DNA of 64,000 nt, from the NCBI RefSeq assembly GCF_900111735.1, contig NZ_FOHW01000004.1:1-64000 (forward strand), read 5' to 3'. Below the pieces are notes generated by a model. It was not told where the DNA came from. It saw only the letters and a program-made list of their open reading frames with translations, and did not search any database. The stretch is from Pseudomonas graminis. Lineage in GTDB: Bacteria > Pseudomonadota > Gammaproteobacteria > Pseudomonadales > Pseudomonadaceae. Positions within the stretch are counted from its first letter, which is position 1. The number at the start of each line of letters is the position of its first letter. Of the stretch, positions 35,395-48,063 are shown piece after piece. The position numbers were made by a program, and so were the translations under genes.

Positions 35395-36005
35395 GCAATT
35401 CGTTCCAGCTCGACAAGCAAGGACCCGATGTCGGGCAAAGGCAATAGAAAATCCGGCGTGTGAAGGGCAAGCGCCGCTTCGGGCATGGCCCGCGCGAGCG
35501 CCTGGGCCGGGTCCTGGACCACGGTGAGACCACCGTACTCCTTGATTCGAGCAATGCCGCGCGCGCCATCGCTGTTTGCACCGGTCAGCAACACCCCAGC
35601 CAAGCGTTTGCCATAGGCGTCGGCCGCCGATTCGAACAGGATGTCGATGCTCGGACGCGAATGATGCACGCGCTCCTCCTGACTCAGCGACAGGCTGAAA
35701 TCGTTCTCGATCGACAGGTGATACCCGGGCGCGGCGAAGTACAGCGTGCCAGGCTCGATGGTCTCTTTATCGTCCGCTTCCTTGACCGGTATCGCCAGGT
35801 TGACGGCAAAGACCTCGGCCAGCTGACTGCGGCGCTGTTCCGGCACGTGCAGCACCGCCAGGATGGGCAGCCGATAGCGCTTGGGCAGCGTACGGAAAAT
35901 TTTCAGCAGCGCTTCGACACCACCGGCGGACGCGCCGACCACAATCGCGTCCACCGCCGGCAACGCGGGCTGCTCCGGGGTGCTGCCGGGAAAAGACGTT
36001 CTCAT
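35388..36005 (-). CDS. stand-alone CheB-type methylesterase
   Basis: A 205-residue protein comprising only the CheB catalytic domain; there is no receiver. The triad is visible as S26 in VGASAGG, H53 in VLHVPEQRR and D146 in TGANSDGARG. It would remove methyl groups from chemoreceptor-like glutamates. I use ATG 36005, which overlaps the cheR stop by ATGA; the longer open frame adds 36 unlikely residues. Its pairing with CheR and sensor kinases, away from any CheA/CheW, suggests a regulatory role outside flagellar chemotaxis. Confidence 0.92.
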   Translation of the reverse strand: MRTSFPGSTPEQPALPAVDAIVVGASAGGVEALLKIFRTLPKRYRLPILAVLHVPEQRRSQLAEVFAVNLAIPVKEADDKETIEPGTLYFAAPGYHLSIENDFSLSLSQEERVHHSRPSIDILFESAADAYGKRLAGVLLTGANSDGARGIARIKEYGGLTVVQDPAQALARAMPEAALALHTPDFLLPLPDIGSLLVELERIAC

Positions 36006-36823
36006 GATTTGCGGTAGATCCGCTCGAGTTTGACCAAGGGGTCGAACTTGTTCTTGTACCCCGAGAAGTCCAGGGTTTCCTTGCTGCCGAGCACGAGAAA
36101 GCCGCGGTGGCACAGGGATTCGTGAAACAAGCCGAATGCGCGGTCCTGCAACTTCTTGTTGAAATAGATAAGCACGTTGCGGCAGGAGATCAACTGAGTC
36201 TCGGAGAACACGCTGTCCGTTGCCAGACTGTGATCGGCGAAGGTGACGTTCTCGCGCAGGGTCTTGTCGAAAATCGCGTAATCGTAGGCGGCCGTGTAGT
36301 ACTCCGAAAACAGCCGCTTGCCGCCGGCCTTCAGGTAGTTCTCGTTATAGCCACGCATGTTCTCCATCGAAAAGATGCCTTGCTTGGCCTTTTCCAGGGA
36401 ACGGGGATTGATGTCGGTGGCGTAGATGATGGTGCGCTCAAGCAGCCCTTCCTCGCGCAGCAGGATCGCCATCGAGTAAACCTCTTCGCCCGTGCTGCAC
36501 CCGGCAATCCAGATTTTCACCGACGGGTAGGTCTTGAGCAGCGGCACGACTTCTTCGCGGATCGTCAGGAAGTGCGTCGGGTCGCGGAACATCTCGCTGA
36601 CCGGGATCGTCAGGAATTGCAGCAGCTGCATGAACGCCGAAGGGTCATGCAGCACCCGCTCCTGCAACGCCGAAATGGTCTTCAGTTCAAACTGACGCAA
36701 CGCATGGGCGACCCGTCGTTTCACCGACGCCCCCGAGTAATCGCGAAAATCGTAGCTGTACTTCAAGTAGATGGCTTCGATCAGCAAGCGCAACTCGATA
36801 TCAGCGTCTCGTTCTTGGGGCAT
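36002..36823 (-). CDS. CheR-type protein-glutamate methyltransferase
   Basis: A 273-residue SAM-dependent methyltransferase. An N-terminal helical domain (about 5-80, with RRVAHALRQFE) precedes the SAM-binding GCSTGEE at 108-114. LISCRNVLIYF lies further on, as in all CheR proteins. It should methylate glutamates on a receptor or kinase and is coupled to cheB by a 4-bp overlap. Start ATG 36823; a GTG 9 bp upstream is possible. Confidence 0.92.
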   Translation of the reverse strand: MPQERDADIELRLLIEAIYLKYSYDFRDYSGASVKRRVAHALRQFELKTISALQERVLHDPSAFMQLLQFLTIPVSEMFRDPTHFLTIREEVVPLLKTYPSVKIWIAGCSTGEEVYSMAILLREEGLLERTIIYATDINPRSLEKAKQGIFSMENMRGYNENYLKAGGKRLFSEYYTAAYDYAIFDKTLRENVTFADHSLATDSVFSETQLISCRNVLIYFNKKLQDRAFGLFHESLCHRGFLVLGSKETLDFSGYKNKFDPLVKLERIYRKS

Positions 36824-36872
36824 CGGCAACACTCTGGATCGGGCTAAAAGGCGGTCAATTGATCCGGTTCAT

Positions 36873-40382
<3,510 letters not shown>

Positions 40383-40650
40383 CACAAGGGCTCAGGCGGA
40401 CTCGTCTAAACGACGGAGTTTGCCGCAAACCTCGGCAACAACTCCAGCAGATGACGTAGAAGATTGAATTTTCTGACATTAGATAGGGAACAATCAGGCC
40501 CGAACTGTACATTTGAGTGCAACCAAAAAGCCACTACACTCAATTGAATCATGTTGTTGCCGCTCAGAACTTGGCACAATTGCGCCCCCCGGCGAAACGC
40601 TGAAAACCAACGCCGTGCGATGCGCTCCCTGCCCAATTAAGGAACTTGCC
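40383..40650. other. divergent intergenic region
   Basis: This 268-bp gap must carry promoters for the giant kinase operon and for the response regulator. It is AT-richer around 40440-40560. AAGGAA before 40651 is the regulator's ribosome binding site. I see no clear operator. Confidence 0.4.
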
Positions 40651-41013
40651 ATGTCCGATTCATCCCGCACGATTCTGGTGGTCGAAGATGACAACATCGT
40701 CAGGATGTTGATTGTCGACGTCCTCGAGGAGCTTGAGTACGCCGTGCTGGAAGCCGCCGACGCCCGCGAGGCCCTCGCGGTTCTGCACAACGCCGACCAG
40801 ACCATCGACCTGATGATGACCGACCTGGGCCTGCCCGACATGAACGGCAAAGATCTCGCCGTAAAGGCGCGTGAGATCCGCCAGGACATTCCGGTGCTGT
40901 TTGCCAGTGGCTACGCGGACTCCGTTGATGTCCCAGAGGGCATGCACAATATCGGCAAGCCGTTTTCCATCGACCAGCTGCGCGACAAGGTAAACAGCAT
41001 TCTTGGCAACTGA
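40651..41013 (+). CDS. single-domain response regulator
   Basis: A 120-residue isolated receiver. Acidic residues E12, D13 and D14, phospho-acceptor D58 in MMTDLGLPDMNG and Lys in IGKPFS are present. ATG 40651 follows AAGGAA. It diverges from the giant kinase gene and is a likely acceptor of its phosphoryl group. Its last 11 bp overlap the start of a glycosyltransferase gene. Confidence 0.92.
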   Translation: MSDSSRTILVVEDDNIVRMLIVDVLEELEYAVLEAADAREALAVLHNADQTIDLMMTDLGLPDMNGKDLAVKAREIRQDIPVLFASGYADSVDVPEGMHNIGKPFSIDQLRDKVNSILGN

Positions 41014-42316
41014 GCACCTGGCGCAGCGATCCCCGATCCATGTGCTGATCATTGGCTACGTCTGGCCCGAACCGCAGTCGTCTGCGGCCAGCGGCCATGT
41101 CATGCAATTGATCGACTGTTTTCTCGAACAGGGCTGGCAAATCACCTTCGCCAGCGCCGCCACAGAAGGCGAACACAAGGCCGACCTGACCGCACTGGGT
41201 ATCACGGAAGTCGCCATTGCCCTCAACCACAGCAGCTTTGATGCCTTCATCGGAGAACTGCAGCCCGACGTAGTGTTGTTCGACCAGTTTCTGATGGAAG
41301 AGCAGTTCGGCTGGCGGGTGGAAAAACACTGCCCGAACGCCCTTCGCCTGCTTGAGACGTCCGACCTGCAGAGCCTGCGCCATGCCCGTCATCAGGCGGT
41401 CAAGGACCGGCTCGACGGCAAACCTGATGCTGACCTGACTGCGTATTTTCAGACGCCTCGGGATCAGCTGTTCACCCGGATGGCGACCACTGACCTCGCC
41501 CAACGCGAGATCGCCGCGATCCACCGCAGTGACCTGAGCCTGATGGTCTCCGACGTCGAAATCGACCTGCTGACCGAGGCGTTTTCAGTGCCCCGTGCTC
41601 AGCTCCATTGGGTACCGCTGCTGGTCCGAGAGCCAAGCGAGTCGCCCCATAGCCCGCGTGACTTCGACGACCGGGCGCACTTCATCACCATCGGCAACTT
41701 CCGCCACGCCCCGAACTGGGATGCAGTGCTGTGGCTGAAGAACACGGTCTGGCCGCTGATTCGCGCGCAACTGCCCGCAGCTCAGGTTCATGTGTATGGC
41801 GCGTATACGCCGCCCAAGGCAGCAGCGCTGCATAACGCTACCCAAGGGTTTCACATCATGAACTGGGCCGAAGATGCGCTGGCGGTGATGGGTGTTGCGC
41901 GGGTTTCTCTCGCGCCGTTGCGATTCGGCGCGGGGATCAAGGGCAAGATCATTGATGCCATGGTCTGCGGCACGCCAACCGTGACCACGCCCATCGGCGC
42001 CGAGGCCATGCACGGCGAACTGGCGTTTCCCGGCGCCGTGGCCTGCGATGCGCAAGGGCTGGCGGACGCGGCAGTCAGTCTTTACACCGATCGTTCGCGC
42101 TGGCAACAGGCGCAACGGGACGGCTGGGAACTACTGCCGGCGCGCTTTGGCCATGACCGCCATTGTGCCGTGCTGGTCGAACGCATCCTTGCGCTGCGGG
42201 ACACGCTGCAGGCCCATCGCGCGGCCAACTTCACCGGTGCCATGCTTCGCCATCATCAGCACAAGAGCACGCAGTACATGTCGCAGTGGATCGAAGCCAA
42301 GAACAAAAACACCTGA
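41003..42316 (+). CDS. GT4-type glycosyltransferase
   Basis: A 437-residue GT-B fold glycosyltransferase. The N-terminal domain opens IHVLIIGYVWPEPQSS, and the donor-binding C-terminal domain has HFITIGNFRHAPNWDAV and GAGIKGKIIDAMVCGTPTVTT with the conserved Glu-containing loop replaced by GAGIKGK...DAM. There is no signal or membrane segment. The probable TTG start at 41003 lies inside the response regulator gene; GTG 41042 is an alternative. Coupling to a receiver is unusual and suggests its product or level is tied to that signalling branch. The acceptor is unknown. Confidence 0.88.
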   Translation: MATEHLAQRSPIHVLIIGYVWPEPQSSAASGHVMQLIDCFLEQGWQITFASAATEGEHKADLTALGITEVAIALNHSSFDAFIGELQPDVVLFDQFLMEEQFGWRVEKHCPNALRLLETSDLQSLRHARHQAVKDRLDGKPDADLTAYFQTPRDQLFTRMATTDLAQREIAAIHRSDLSLMVSDVEIDLLTEAFSVPRAQLHWVPLLVREPSESPHSPRDFDDRAHFITIGNFRHAPNWDAVLWLKNTVWPLIRAQLPAAQVHVYGAYTPPKAAALHNATQGFHIMNWAEDALAVMGVARVSLAPLRFGAGIKGKIIDAMVCGTPTVTTPIGAEAMHGELAFPGAVACDAQGLADAAVSLYTDRSRWQQAQRDGWELLPARFGHDRHCAVLVERILALRDTLQAHRAANFTGAMLRHHQHKSTQYMSQWIEAKNKNT

Positions 42317-42326
42317 GGCGTTTTGT

Positions 42327-43088
42327 CTAGCGGACGGCGCGGCGCAGCAGGTAGGTGTCCATGATCCAGCCCTTCTGCGCCCGTGCTGTTTCACGCGCCT
42401 GACGTATTTGCGCGCTGACGTTGTGCAGCGGGCCTGAAATGAGTATCTCGTCAGGGGTGCCCAGATAGGCGCCCCAATAGATGTGCAAATCCTGATCGAC
42501 GAACCGCTCGAAGGTGCAATGGGCGTCGAGCATCACCACGCTGTTGCTGATCTGCTCGCCCTGCTCCGCTGCAAGCTCACGACCGGTGGTGATGTTGATG
42601 GGCTCGCCAATGCGGTTCAAGCCGATGCGGTGCCCGGCGGCCAGCGCCTGCACGCTGGTGATCCCGGGAATGACGTCGTAGGCAAATGACTCGCGGCCCC
42701 GGGCGAGCACCTGATCGAGAATCTGCATCGTGCTGTCGTACAGCGCCGGATCACCCCACACCAGAAACGCGCCGGTCTCGCCTGCCTTTATTTCATCGGC
42801 GATCAATTGCTCGAACAGCACGGCGCGCTGCTCGTGCCAGTGTTCGACCCCGCTGCGATAGGACGGTGAATCGTCCTTGCGCCTGGGGTCGCTCACCTGC
42901 ACCAGCCGATAGTCATGGCCCTCGATGTAACGCTCGCAAATCTCCCGACGCAACGCCAGCAGGTCGTCATTGGCGTAGCCCTTGTCGAGGATGAAAAACA
43001 CCTGGGTGCTGTTCAGCGCCTTGATCGCCTGAACGGTGATGTGCTCGGGATTGCCCGCGCCAATGCCGATCACGAGGATTTTTTTCAT
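42327..43088 (-). CDS. cobF: precorrin-6A synthase (deacetylating) CobF
   Basis: A 253-residue SAM-dependent methyltransferase of the aerobic cobalamin pathway. It methylates precorrin-5 at C-1 and releases acetate. It starts KKILVIGIGAGNPEHITVQA, has the tetrapyrrole-methylase GDPALYDS motif and the DVIPGITSVQALAA segment. I use ATG 43088; the open frame adds 13 residues upstream. No other cob gene is nearby, as is common in Pseudomonas where cobF stands alone. Confidence 0.92.
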   Translation of the reverse strand: MKKILVIGIGAGNPEHITVQAIKALNSTQVFFILDKGYANDDLLALRREICERYIEGHDYRLVQVSDPRRKDDSPSYRSGVEHWHEQRAVLFEQLIADEIKAGETGAFLVWGDPALYDSTMQILDQVLARGRESFAYDVIPGITSVQALAAGHRIGLNRIGEPINITTGRELAAEQGEQISNSVVMLDAHCTFERFVDQDLHIYWGAYLGTPDEILISGPLHNVSAQIRQARETARAQKGWIMDTYLLRRAVR

Positions 43089-43213
43089 GGGGTGGCGGTT
43101 CTCTGGAGGCATTTGCGGAAGGTGCATCAGCGTATCGGGTTGTTGATGGGTGTGGTTAGTCCCCTCCGCAGATCAGCGTCCCGCCGCAGGATTGACGGTG
43201 CTCAAACCGGCCT

Positions 43214-43480
43214 CTTCCCGGCTGAAGCCGGTCCTACTGCACACCGCGGTCACATAGTGAGACCGGCTTTAGCCGGGAAAGCATCGGGTGTCACACCGCA
43301 GAAATGATGGCGTGCAAACCGGCCTCTTCCCGGCTGAAGCCGGTCCTACTGAAGCACCGCGGTCCCACTGAACACCGCGATCACCTAGTGGGACCGGCTT
43401 TAGCCGGGAAAGCGTCGGACCTCACAATGCAGAATTGAAGGTGTTGGTACTGGCCTCTTCCCGGCTGAAGCCGGTCCCAC
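43214..43480. repeat. REP/REPIN array
   Basis: Five REP cores alternate in orientation at about 43214, 43256, 43326, 43388 and 43457. They are separated by related spacers (ACACCGCGGTCAC-like), so this is a partly tandem REPIN cluster. It occupies most of the 494-bp gap between cobF and mtlR. Confidence 0.92.
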
Positions 43481-43582
43481 TGAATTCGTGCATTCATCTG
43501 CAGCTGTTTAAAACGCGCGTCTGTATTCCGCCCAACAAATAGTGCACATTATTCCCACGCCACTCTCCAGACCGGCACCCGC

Positions 43583-44488
43583 ATGACCAAAACAACAAGA
43601 GTCACCGACCCTTCCTACGAGTTGATGGACGACCACAACGGGCTGTCGATCATTTACCGCGAACACGGGTTTCCCTGTCCGCTGGTGCGCTGGCATTTCC
43701 ATAAGGAATACGAGCTGCACCTGATCGTTGCCAGTTCCGGCAAGGTCTTCGTCGGCGATTACATCGGCAATTTCTACCCTGAGACGCTGTTCCTCACCGG
43801 CCCCAATCTTCCGCACAACTGGATCAGCCAGATCGAGGAAGACGAGGTTGTGCCCAAGCGCGACATGCTGGTCAACTTCACCGAGGAGCTGCTGGAAAGC
43901 GGCAATCAGGTGTTCGCCGAACTCAAAACCCTGGCGCCGCTGCTCGAACGCGCGCAGTACGGCATCGAATTCCGCTGTAAGCGCACCATCCGCCAAGCCA
44001 CCAGACTGATGCAGAAGATTGCCGACACCACGGGCATGACCCGGCTGGGGCATTTCTTCATTCTGCTGGAAGTACTGGCGGCCAGTGATGATTTCCAGTT
44101 GCTGTCCGGCACCACCGCGTCGCAACTGTCCGATGATCACGCCGTGGAGCGCACCAACAAGGCCGTGGAATACATCTTCACCCACTACGCCCGCGAGCTG
44201 CCGCTGGAAGAAGTGGCGGACTACCTGGGCATGAAGCCGACCTATTTCTCCCGCGTGTTCAAGCAGGCCACCGGGCGCTGCTTTGTCGAATTCGTCAACC
44301 GGCTGCGCATCAGCAAGTCCTGCGAACTGCTCGCCGATGGCGACAGGCCGGTGACCGATGTCTGCTTCGAGTCGGGTTTCAATAACATTTCCAACTTCAA
44401 TCGACGCTTTCAGAAGCTTAAAGGCATGACCCCCTCGCACTATCGACGCCTCGCCGTGCAGCGCCTGACCGAACAAAACCTGTACTGA
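43583..44488 (+). CDS. mtlR: AraC-family activator of the mannitol operon, MtlR
   Basis: A 301-residue transcription factor. The N-terminal cupin-like domain holds WHFHKEYELHLI and FLTGPNLPHNW; the C-terminal pair of HTH motifs includes LEEVADYLGMKPTYFSRVFK and TDVCFESGFNNISNFNRRF. In P. fluorescens the MtlR homologue activates mtlEFGKDYZ in response to mannitol, arabitol or glucitol, and the same operon follows here in the same direction. Confidence 0.94.
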   Translation: MTKTTRVTDPSYELMDDHNGLSIIYREHGFPCPLVRWHFHKEYELHLIVASSGKVFVGDYIGNFYPETLFLTGPNLPHNWISQIEEDEVVPKRDMLVNFTEELLESGNQVFAELKTLAPLLERAQYGIEFRCKRTIRQATRLMQKIADTTGMTRLGHFFILLEVLAASDDFQLLSGTTASQLSDDHAVERTNKAVEYIFTHYARELPLEEVADYLGMKPTYFSRVFKQATGRCFVEFVNRLRISKSCELLADGDRPVTDVCFESGFNNISNFNRRFQKLKGMTPSHYRRLAVQRLTEQNLY

Positions 44489-44730
44489 TTCGTTGCCCCT
44501 TCGCTCTCATCAACTACGCTGGAACTGCCCCGCCCCATGCGCTGAGGCAGTTTTGCGGCGTGCCCGCTGGAAACCTCAGTGCAAAATAGTATCAGTTCAA
44601 GTGCGCCGCAGGATTTGTCAACCAGCGCGCACAAGGCTGTAATCAACTGACATTCTTCCTGGTCTCCGGAAGAAACAAAAACAATAACCAAGCTTCTGAC
44701 GTCCGCCTGGACGCAGAAGAGGAGTGATAA
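44489..44730 (+). promoter_or_regulatory. mtl operon promoter region
   Basis: This 242-bp gap should contain the MtlR site and the mtlE promoter. GAGGAG at about 44719 is the mtlE ribosome binding site. I could not pick out a clear direct repeat for MtlR. Confidence 0.45.
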
Positions 44731-46047
44731 ATGAAGACCTCTGCAAATGTTCTCCTTGCCGGTACCTGTCTGACCCTCCTGTCCCTGTGCGCCACTGCCG
44801 GTGAAGTCACCATCGCCACCGTCAACAACAGCGACATGATCCGCATGCAGCGGCTGTCCAAGACCTTCGAAGAACAGCACAAAGACATCAAGCTGAAGTG
44901 GGTGGTGCTGGAAGAGAACGTGCTGCGTCAGCGCCTGACCACTGACATCGCCACCAAGGGCGGCCAGTTCGACGTAATGACCATCGGCATGTATGAAGCG
45001 TCACTCTGGGGTGCCAAGGGCTGGCTCAAGGAAATGAACGATCTGCCAGCGTCCTACGCGCTGGACGACGTGTTTCCTTCGGTACGCGATGGCTTGTCGG
45101 TTGACGGCAAACTCTTCGCCCTGCCGTTCTATGCAGAAAGCTCGATCACCTACTACCGCAAAGACCTGTTCAAGGCCGCCGGCCTGACCATGCCGGAGCG
45201 GCCGACCTGGACGCAGATCTCCGAATTCGCCGACAAGCTCACCGACAAGTCCAAGGAACAATACGGCATCTGCCTCCGCGGCAAGGCGGGCTGGGGCGAG
45301 AACATGGCGCTGATCACCACCATCGCCAACTCCTTTGGCGCCCGCTGGTTTGACGAACAATGGAAGCCGCAATTCGACCAGCCTGAGTGGAAGAACGCGC
45401 TGACCTTCTACACCAATGTCATGAAAAAAGACGGCCCGCCCGGCGCCTCCAGCAACGGCTTCAACGAAAACCTCGCGCTGTTCAACAGCGGCAAGTGCGC
45501 GATCTGGGTGGATGCCAGCGTGGCCGGCTCGTTCGTTACCGACAAAGCCCAGAGCAAAGTCGCCGACAGCGTGGGCTTTACCTACGCGCCACACGAAGTC
45601 ACCGACAAGGGCTCGGCGTGGCTGTACTCGTGGGCACTGGCGATCCCGACCAGCGCGAAGAACGACAAGGACGCGCGCGCCTTCACCGAATGGGCGACGT
45701 CCAAAGAGTACGCCGCGCTGGTGGCCGAGAAAGACGGCGTGTCCAACGTGCCGCCAGGCACCCGCGCATCGACCTACACCGATGCCTACAAACAAGCCGC
45801 GCCTTTCGCCAACATCACCCTGGAATCCCTCAAGGCCGTCACGCCTAAATCACCGACCCTGAAGCCTGTGCCTTACGTCGGCATCCAGTTGGTGACCATC
45901 CCCGAGTTCCAGTCGATCGGCACCTCCGTCGGCCAACAGTTCTCGGCGGCACTGGTGGGCACCTCCACCGTGGATCAGGCATTGACCAGCGCCCAAAGCG
46001 TGGCCGAGCGTGAAATGAAGCGCGCGGGTTACCCGAAAAAGGGCTGA
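44731..46047 (+). CDS. mtlE: polyol ABC transporter substrate-binding protein
   Basis: A periplasmic solute-binding protein of 438 residues. The signal peptide ends around LCATAGEV (residues about 19-25). The mature protein matches the cluster D family for sugar alcohols, with AYALDDVFPSVRDGL and ALPFYAESSITYYRKDL. It delivers mannitol, glucitol or arabitol to the MtlFGK transporter encoded immediately downstream. AGAGGAG precedes the ATG. Confidence 0.95.
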   Translation: MKTSANVLLAGTCLTLLSLCATAGEVTIATVNNSDMIRMQRLSKTFEEQHKDIKLKWVVLEENVLRQRLTTDIATKGGQFDVMTIGMYEASLWGAKGWLKEMNDLPASYALDDVFPSVRDGLSVDGKLFALPFYAESSITYYRKDLFKAAGLTMPERPTWTQISEFADKLTDKSKEQYGICLRGKAGWGENMALITTIANSFGARWFDEQWKPQFDQPEWKNALTFYTNVMKKDGPPGASSNGFNENLALFNSGKCAIWVDASVAGSFVTDKAQSKVADSVGFTYAPHEVTDKGSAWLYSWALAIPTSAKNDKDARAFTEWATSKEYAALVAEKDGVSNVPPGTRASTYTDAYKQAAPFANITLESLKAVTPKSPTLKPVPYVGIQLVTIPEFQSIGTSVGQQFSAALVGTSTVDQALTSAQSVAEREMKRAGYPKKG

Positions 46048-46122
46048 CACCCGCTGCTTGAAGGCGGCAGGCGCTGATTGCCTGCCGCCCACGCTCACGC
46101 TTTTGCCCGGTTCGGAGTCGAC

Positions 46123-47055
46123 ATGAACACCTCAACCCTCACCCCGCGCACCGCCGCGGCCGACGATAAGTCGTCCCCCAAAGGCAGCGTCACCAAGCCC
46201 GGCTGGTTTCTGGTCAGCCCTTCGGTGCTGTTGCTGCTGGTCTGGATGATCGTGCCGCTGGGCATGACCATCTACTTTTCGCTGATCCGCTACAACTTGC
46301 TCAACCCCGGCGAAAACGAATTCGTCGGCCTTGAGAACTTCGAATTCTTCGTCACCGACGCCGGCTTTCTGCCCGGCGCCATGAACACCCTGTTGCTGGT
46401 CGGCAGCGTGCTGGCCATCAGCGTGATTCTTGGCGTGCTGATCTCGGCGTTGCTGGAAGCCAGCGAGTTTTTCGGTCGCGGCATCGTGCGCGTGCTGTTG
46501 ATCTCGCCGTTTTTCATCATGCCGACGGTCAGCGCGCTGATCTGGAAGAACCTGATTTTCCATCCGGTGTCCGGGATTCTCGCCTGGGTGTGGAAGCTGT
46601 TCGGGGCCCAGCCGGTGGACTGGCTGGCAAATTACCCCCTGCTGTCGATCATCATCATTGTGTCGTGGCAGTGGTTGCCCTTCGCGATCCTGATTCTGAT
46701 GACCGCCATGCAGTCCCTGGATCAGGAGCAAAAGGAGGCGGCGCGTCTGGATGGCGCCGGCCCGATCGCGATCTTCTGGCACCTGACCCTGCCGCACCTG
46801 GCGCGTCCGATCGCCGTGGTGGTGATGATCGAAACGATCTTTCTGCTCTCGGTGTTCGCTGAAATCTTCACCACCACCAACGGCGGTCCGGGCTTCGCTT
46901 CCACCAATCTGGCGTACCTGATCTACAACCAGGCACTGCTGCAATTCGACGTGGGCATGGCATCGGCAGGCGGTTTGATTGCCGTCGTGATCGCCAACAT
47001 TGCCGCGATCATCCTGGTACGGATGATCGGCAAAAACCTCACCGACAAGTCTTGA
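46123..47055 (+). CDS. mtlF: polyol ABC transporter permease
   Basis: A 310-residue inner-membrane permease of the MalF class with six helices. The EAA loop is QKEAARLDGAGPIAIFWHLTLP near the middle, the contact site for the ATPase. ATG 46123 is preceded by CGGAG; a 15-residue longer frame is unlikely. It lies 75 bp after mtlE. Confidence 0.94.
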   Translation: MNTSTLTPRTAAADDKSSPKGSVTKPGWFLVSPSVLLLLVWMIVPLGMTIYFSLIRYNLLNPGENEFVGLENFEFFVTDAGFLPGAMNTLLLVGSVLAISVILGVLISALLEASEFFGRGIVRVLLISPFFIMPTVSALIWKNLIFHPVSGILAWVWKLFGAQPVDWLANYPLLSIIIIVSWQWLPFAILILMTAMQSLDQEQKEAARLDGAGPIAIFWHLTLPHLARPIAVVVMIETIFLLSVFAEIFTTTNGGPGFASTNLAYLIYNQALLQFDVGMASAGGLIAVVIANIAAIILVRMIGKNLTDKS

Positions 47056-47065
47056 GGGCAAGGCC

Positions 47066-47899
47066 ATGATGACGCTCAAACAATCCCGTCGCCTGCAAAG
47101 TGCCCTGCTCGGCACCTTGTCGTGGCTGATCGCAGCGCTGATTTTCTTCCCGATCTTCTGGATGGTCCTGACCAGCTTCAAGACCGAGATCGATGCGTTC
47201 GCCACGCCGCCGCAGTTCTTCTTCACGCCGACCCTGGAAAACTACCTGCACATCCAGGAGCGCAGTGACTACTTCCACTTCGCCTGGAACTCGATCCTGA
47301 TCTCCTTCAGCGCGACGATCCTGTGCCTGCTGATCGCGGTGCCGGCGGCCTATTCCATGGCGTTTTTCGAAACCAAACGGACCAAGGGCACGCTGCTGTG
47401 GATGCTCTCGACCAAGATGCTGCCGCCGGTGGGCGTGCTGATGCCGATCTACCTGCTGGCCAAGACCTCCGGCCTGCTGGATTCGCGCATCGCGCTGATC
47501 GTGATCTACACGCTGATCAACCTGCCGATCGTGGTGTGGATGATTTACACCTACTTCAAGGACATCCCCGGGGAGATTCTTGAAGCGTCGCGGCTGGACG
47601 GCGCCACCACACGCCAGGAAATCTTTCGGGTGCTGATCCCGATCTGCAAGGGCGGACTGGCCTCGACGGCGCTGCTGTCGCTGATCCTGTGCTGGAACGA
47701 GGCGTTCTGGTCGCTGAACCTGACCTCTTCGAATGCCGCACCGCTGACTGCGCTGATCGCCTCCTATTCCAGCCCTGAAGGCTTGTTCTGGGCCAAGTTA
47801 TCGGCGGTGTCGACCCTGGCCTGCGCGCCGATCCTGATCTTCGGCTGGATCAGCCAGAAACAACTGGTTCGCGGGCTGTCGTTTGGTGCCGTGAAATAA
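47066..47899 (+). CDS. mtlG: polyol ABC transporter permease
   Basis: A 277-residue permease of the MalG class, with six helices and the EAA loop EILEASRLDGATTRQEIFRV at about 172-191. It starts 10 bp after mtlF (the second in-frame ATG 3 bp later is an alternative) and forms the heterodimeric channel with it. Confidence 0.94.
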   Translation: MMTLKQSRRLQSALLGTLSWLIAALIFFPIFWMVLTSFKTEIDAFATPPQFFFTPTLENYLHIQERSDYFHFAWNSILISFSATILCLLIAVPAAYSMAFFETKRTKGTLLWMLSTKMLPPVGVLMPIYLLAKTSGLLDSRIALIVIYTLINLPIVVWMIYTYFKDIPGEILEASRLDGATTRQEIFRVLIPICKGGLASTALLSLILCWNEAFWSLNLTSSNAAPLTALIASYSSPEGLFWAKLSAVSTLACAPILIFGWISQKQLVRGLSFGAVK

Positions 47900-47911
47900 C
47901 CGAAACATGAT

Positions 47912-48015
47912 GGTTCCCACGCTCTGCGTGGTAACCAGCGTCCGGACGCTCCGCGTCCAAAGAGCCGGCGCAGAGCGTCAAGGGCTGCGTTACCACGCAG
48001 AGCGTGGGAACGATC
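47912..48015. repeat. DUF1534-type inverted repeat inside the mtl operon
   Basis: GTTCCCACGCTCTGCGTGG at the left is mirrored by CCACGCAGAGCGTGGGAAC at the right, with smaller dyads between. The element fills the 164-bp gap between mtlG and mtlK. It matches the centres of the two composite islands. As RNA it would fold into a strong hairpin in mid-operon. Confidence 0.9.
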
Positions 48016-48063
48016 CCGCCTTTGATGATTTCGACATTTTGAAGAATAAAACTGGAGCCCATC

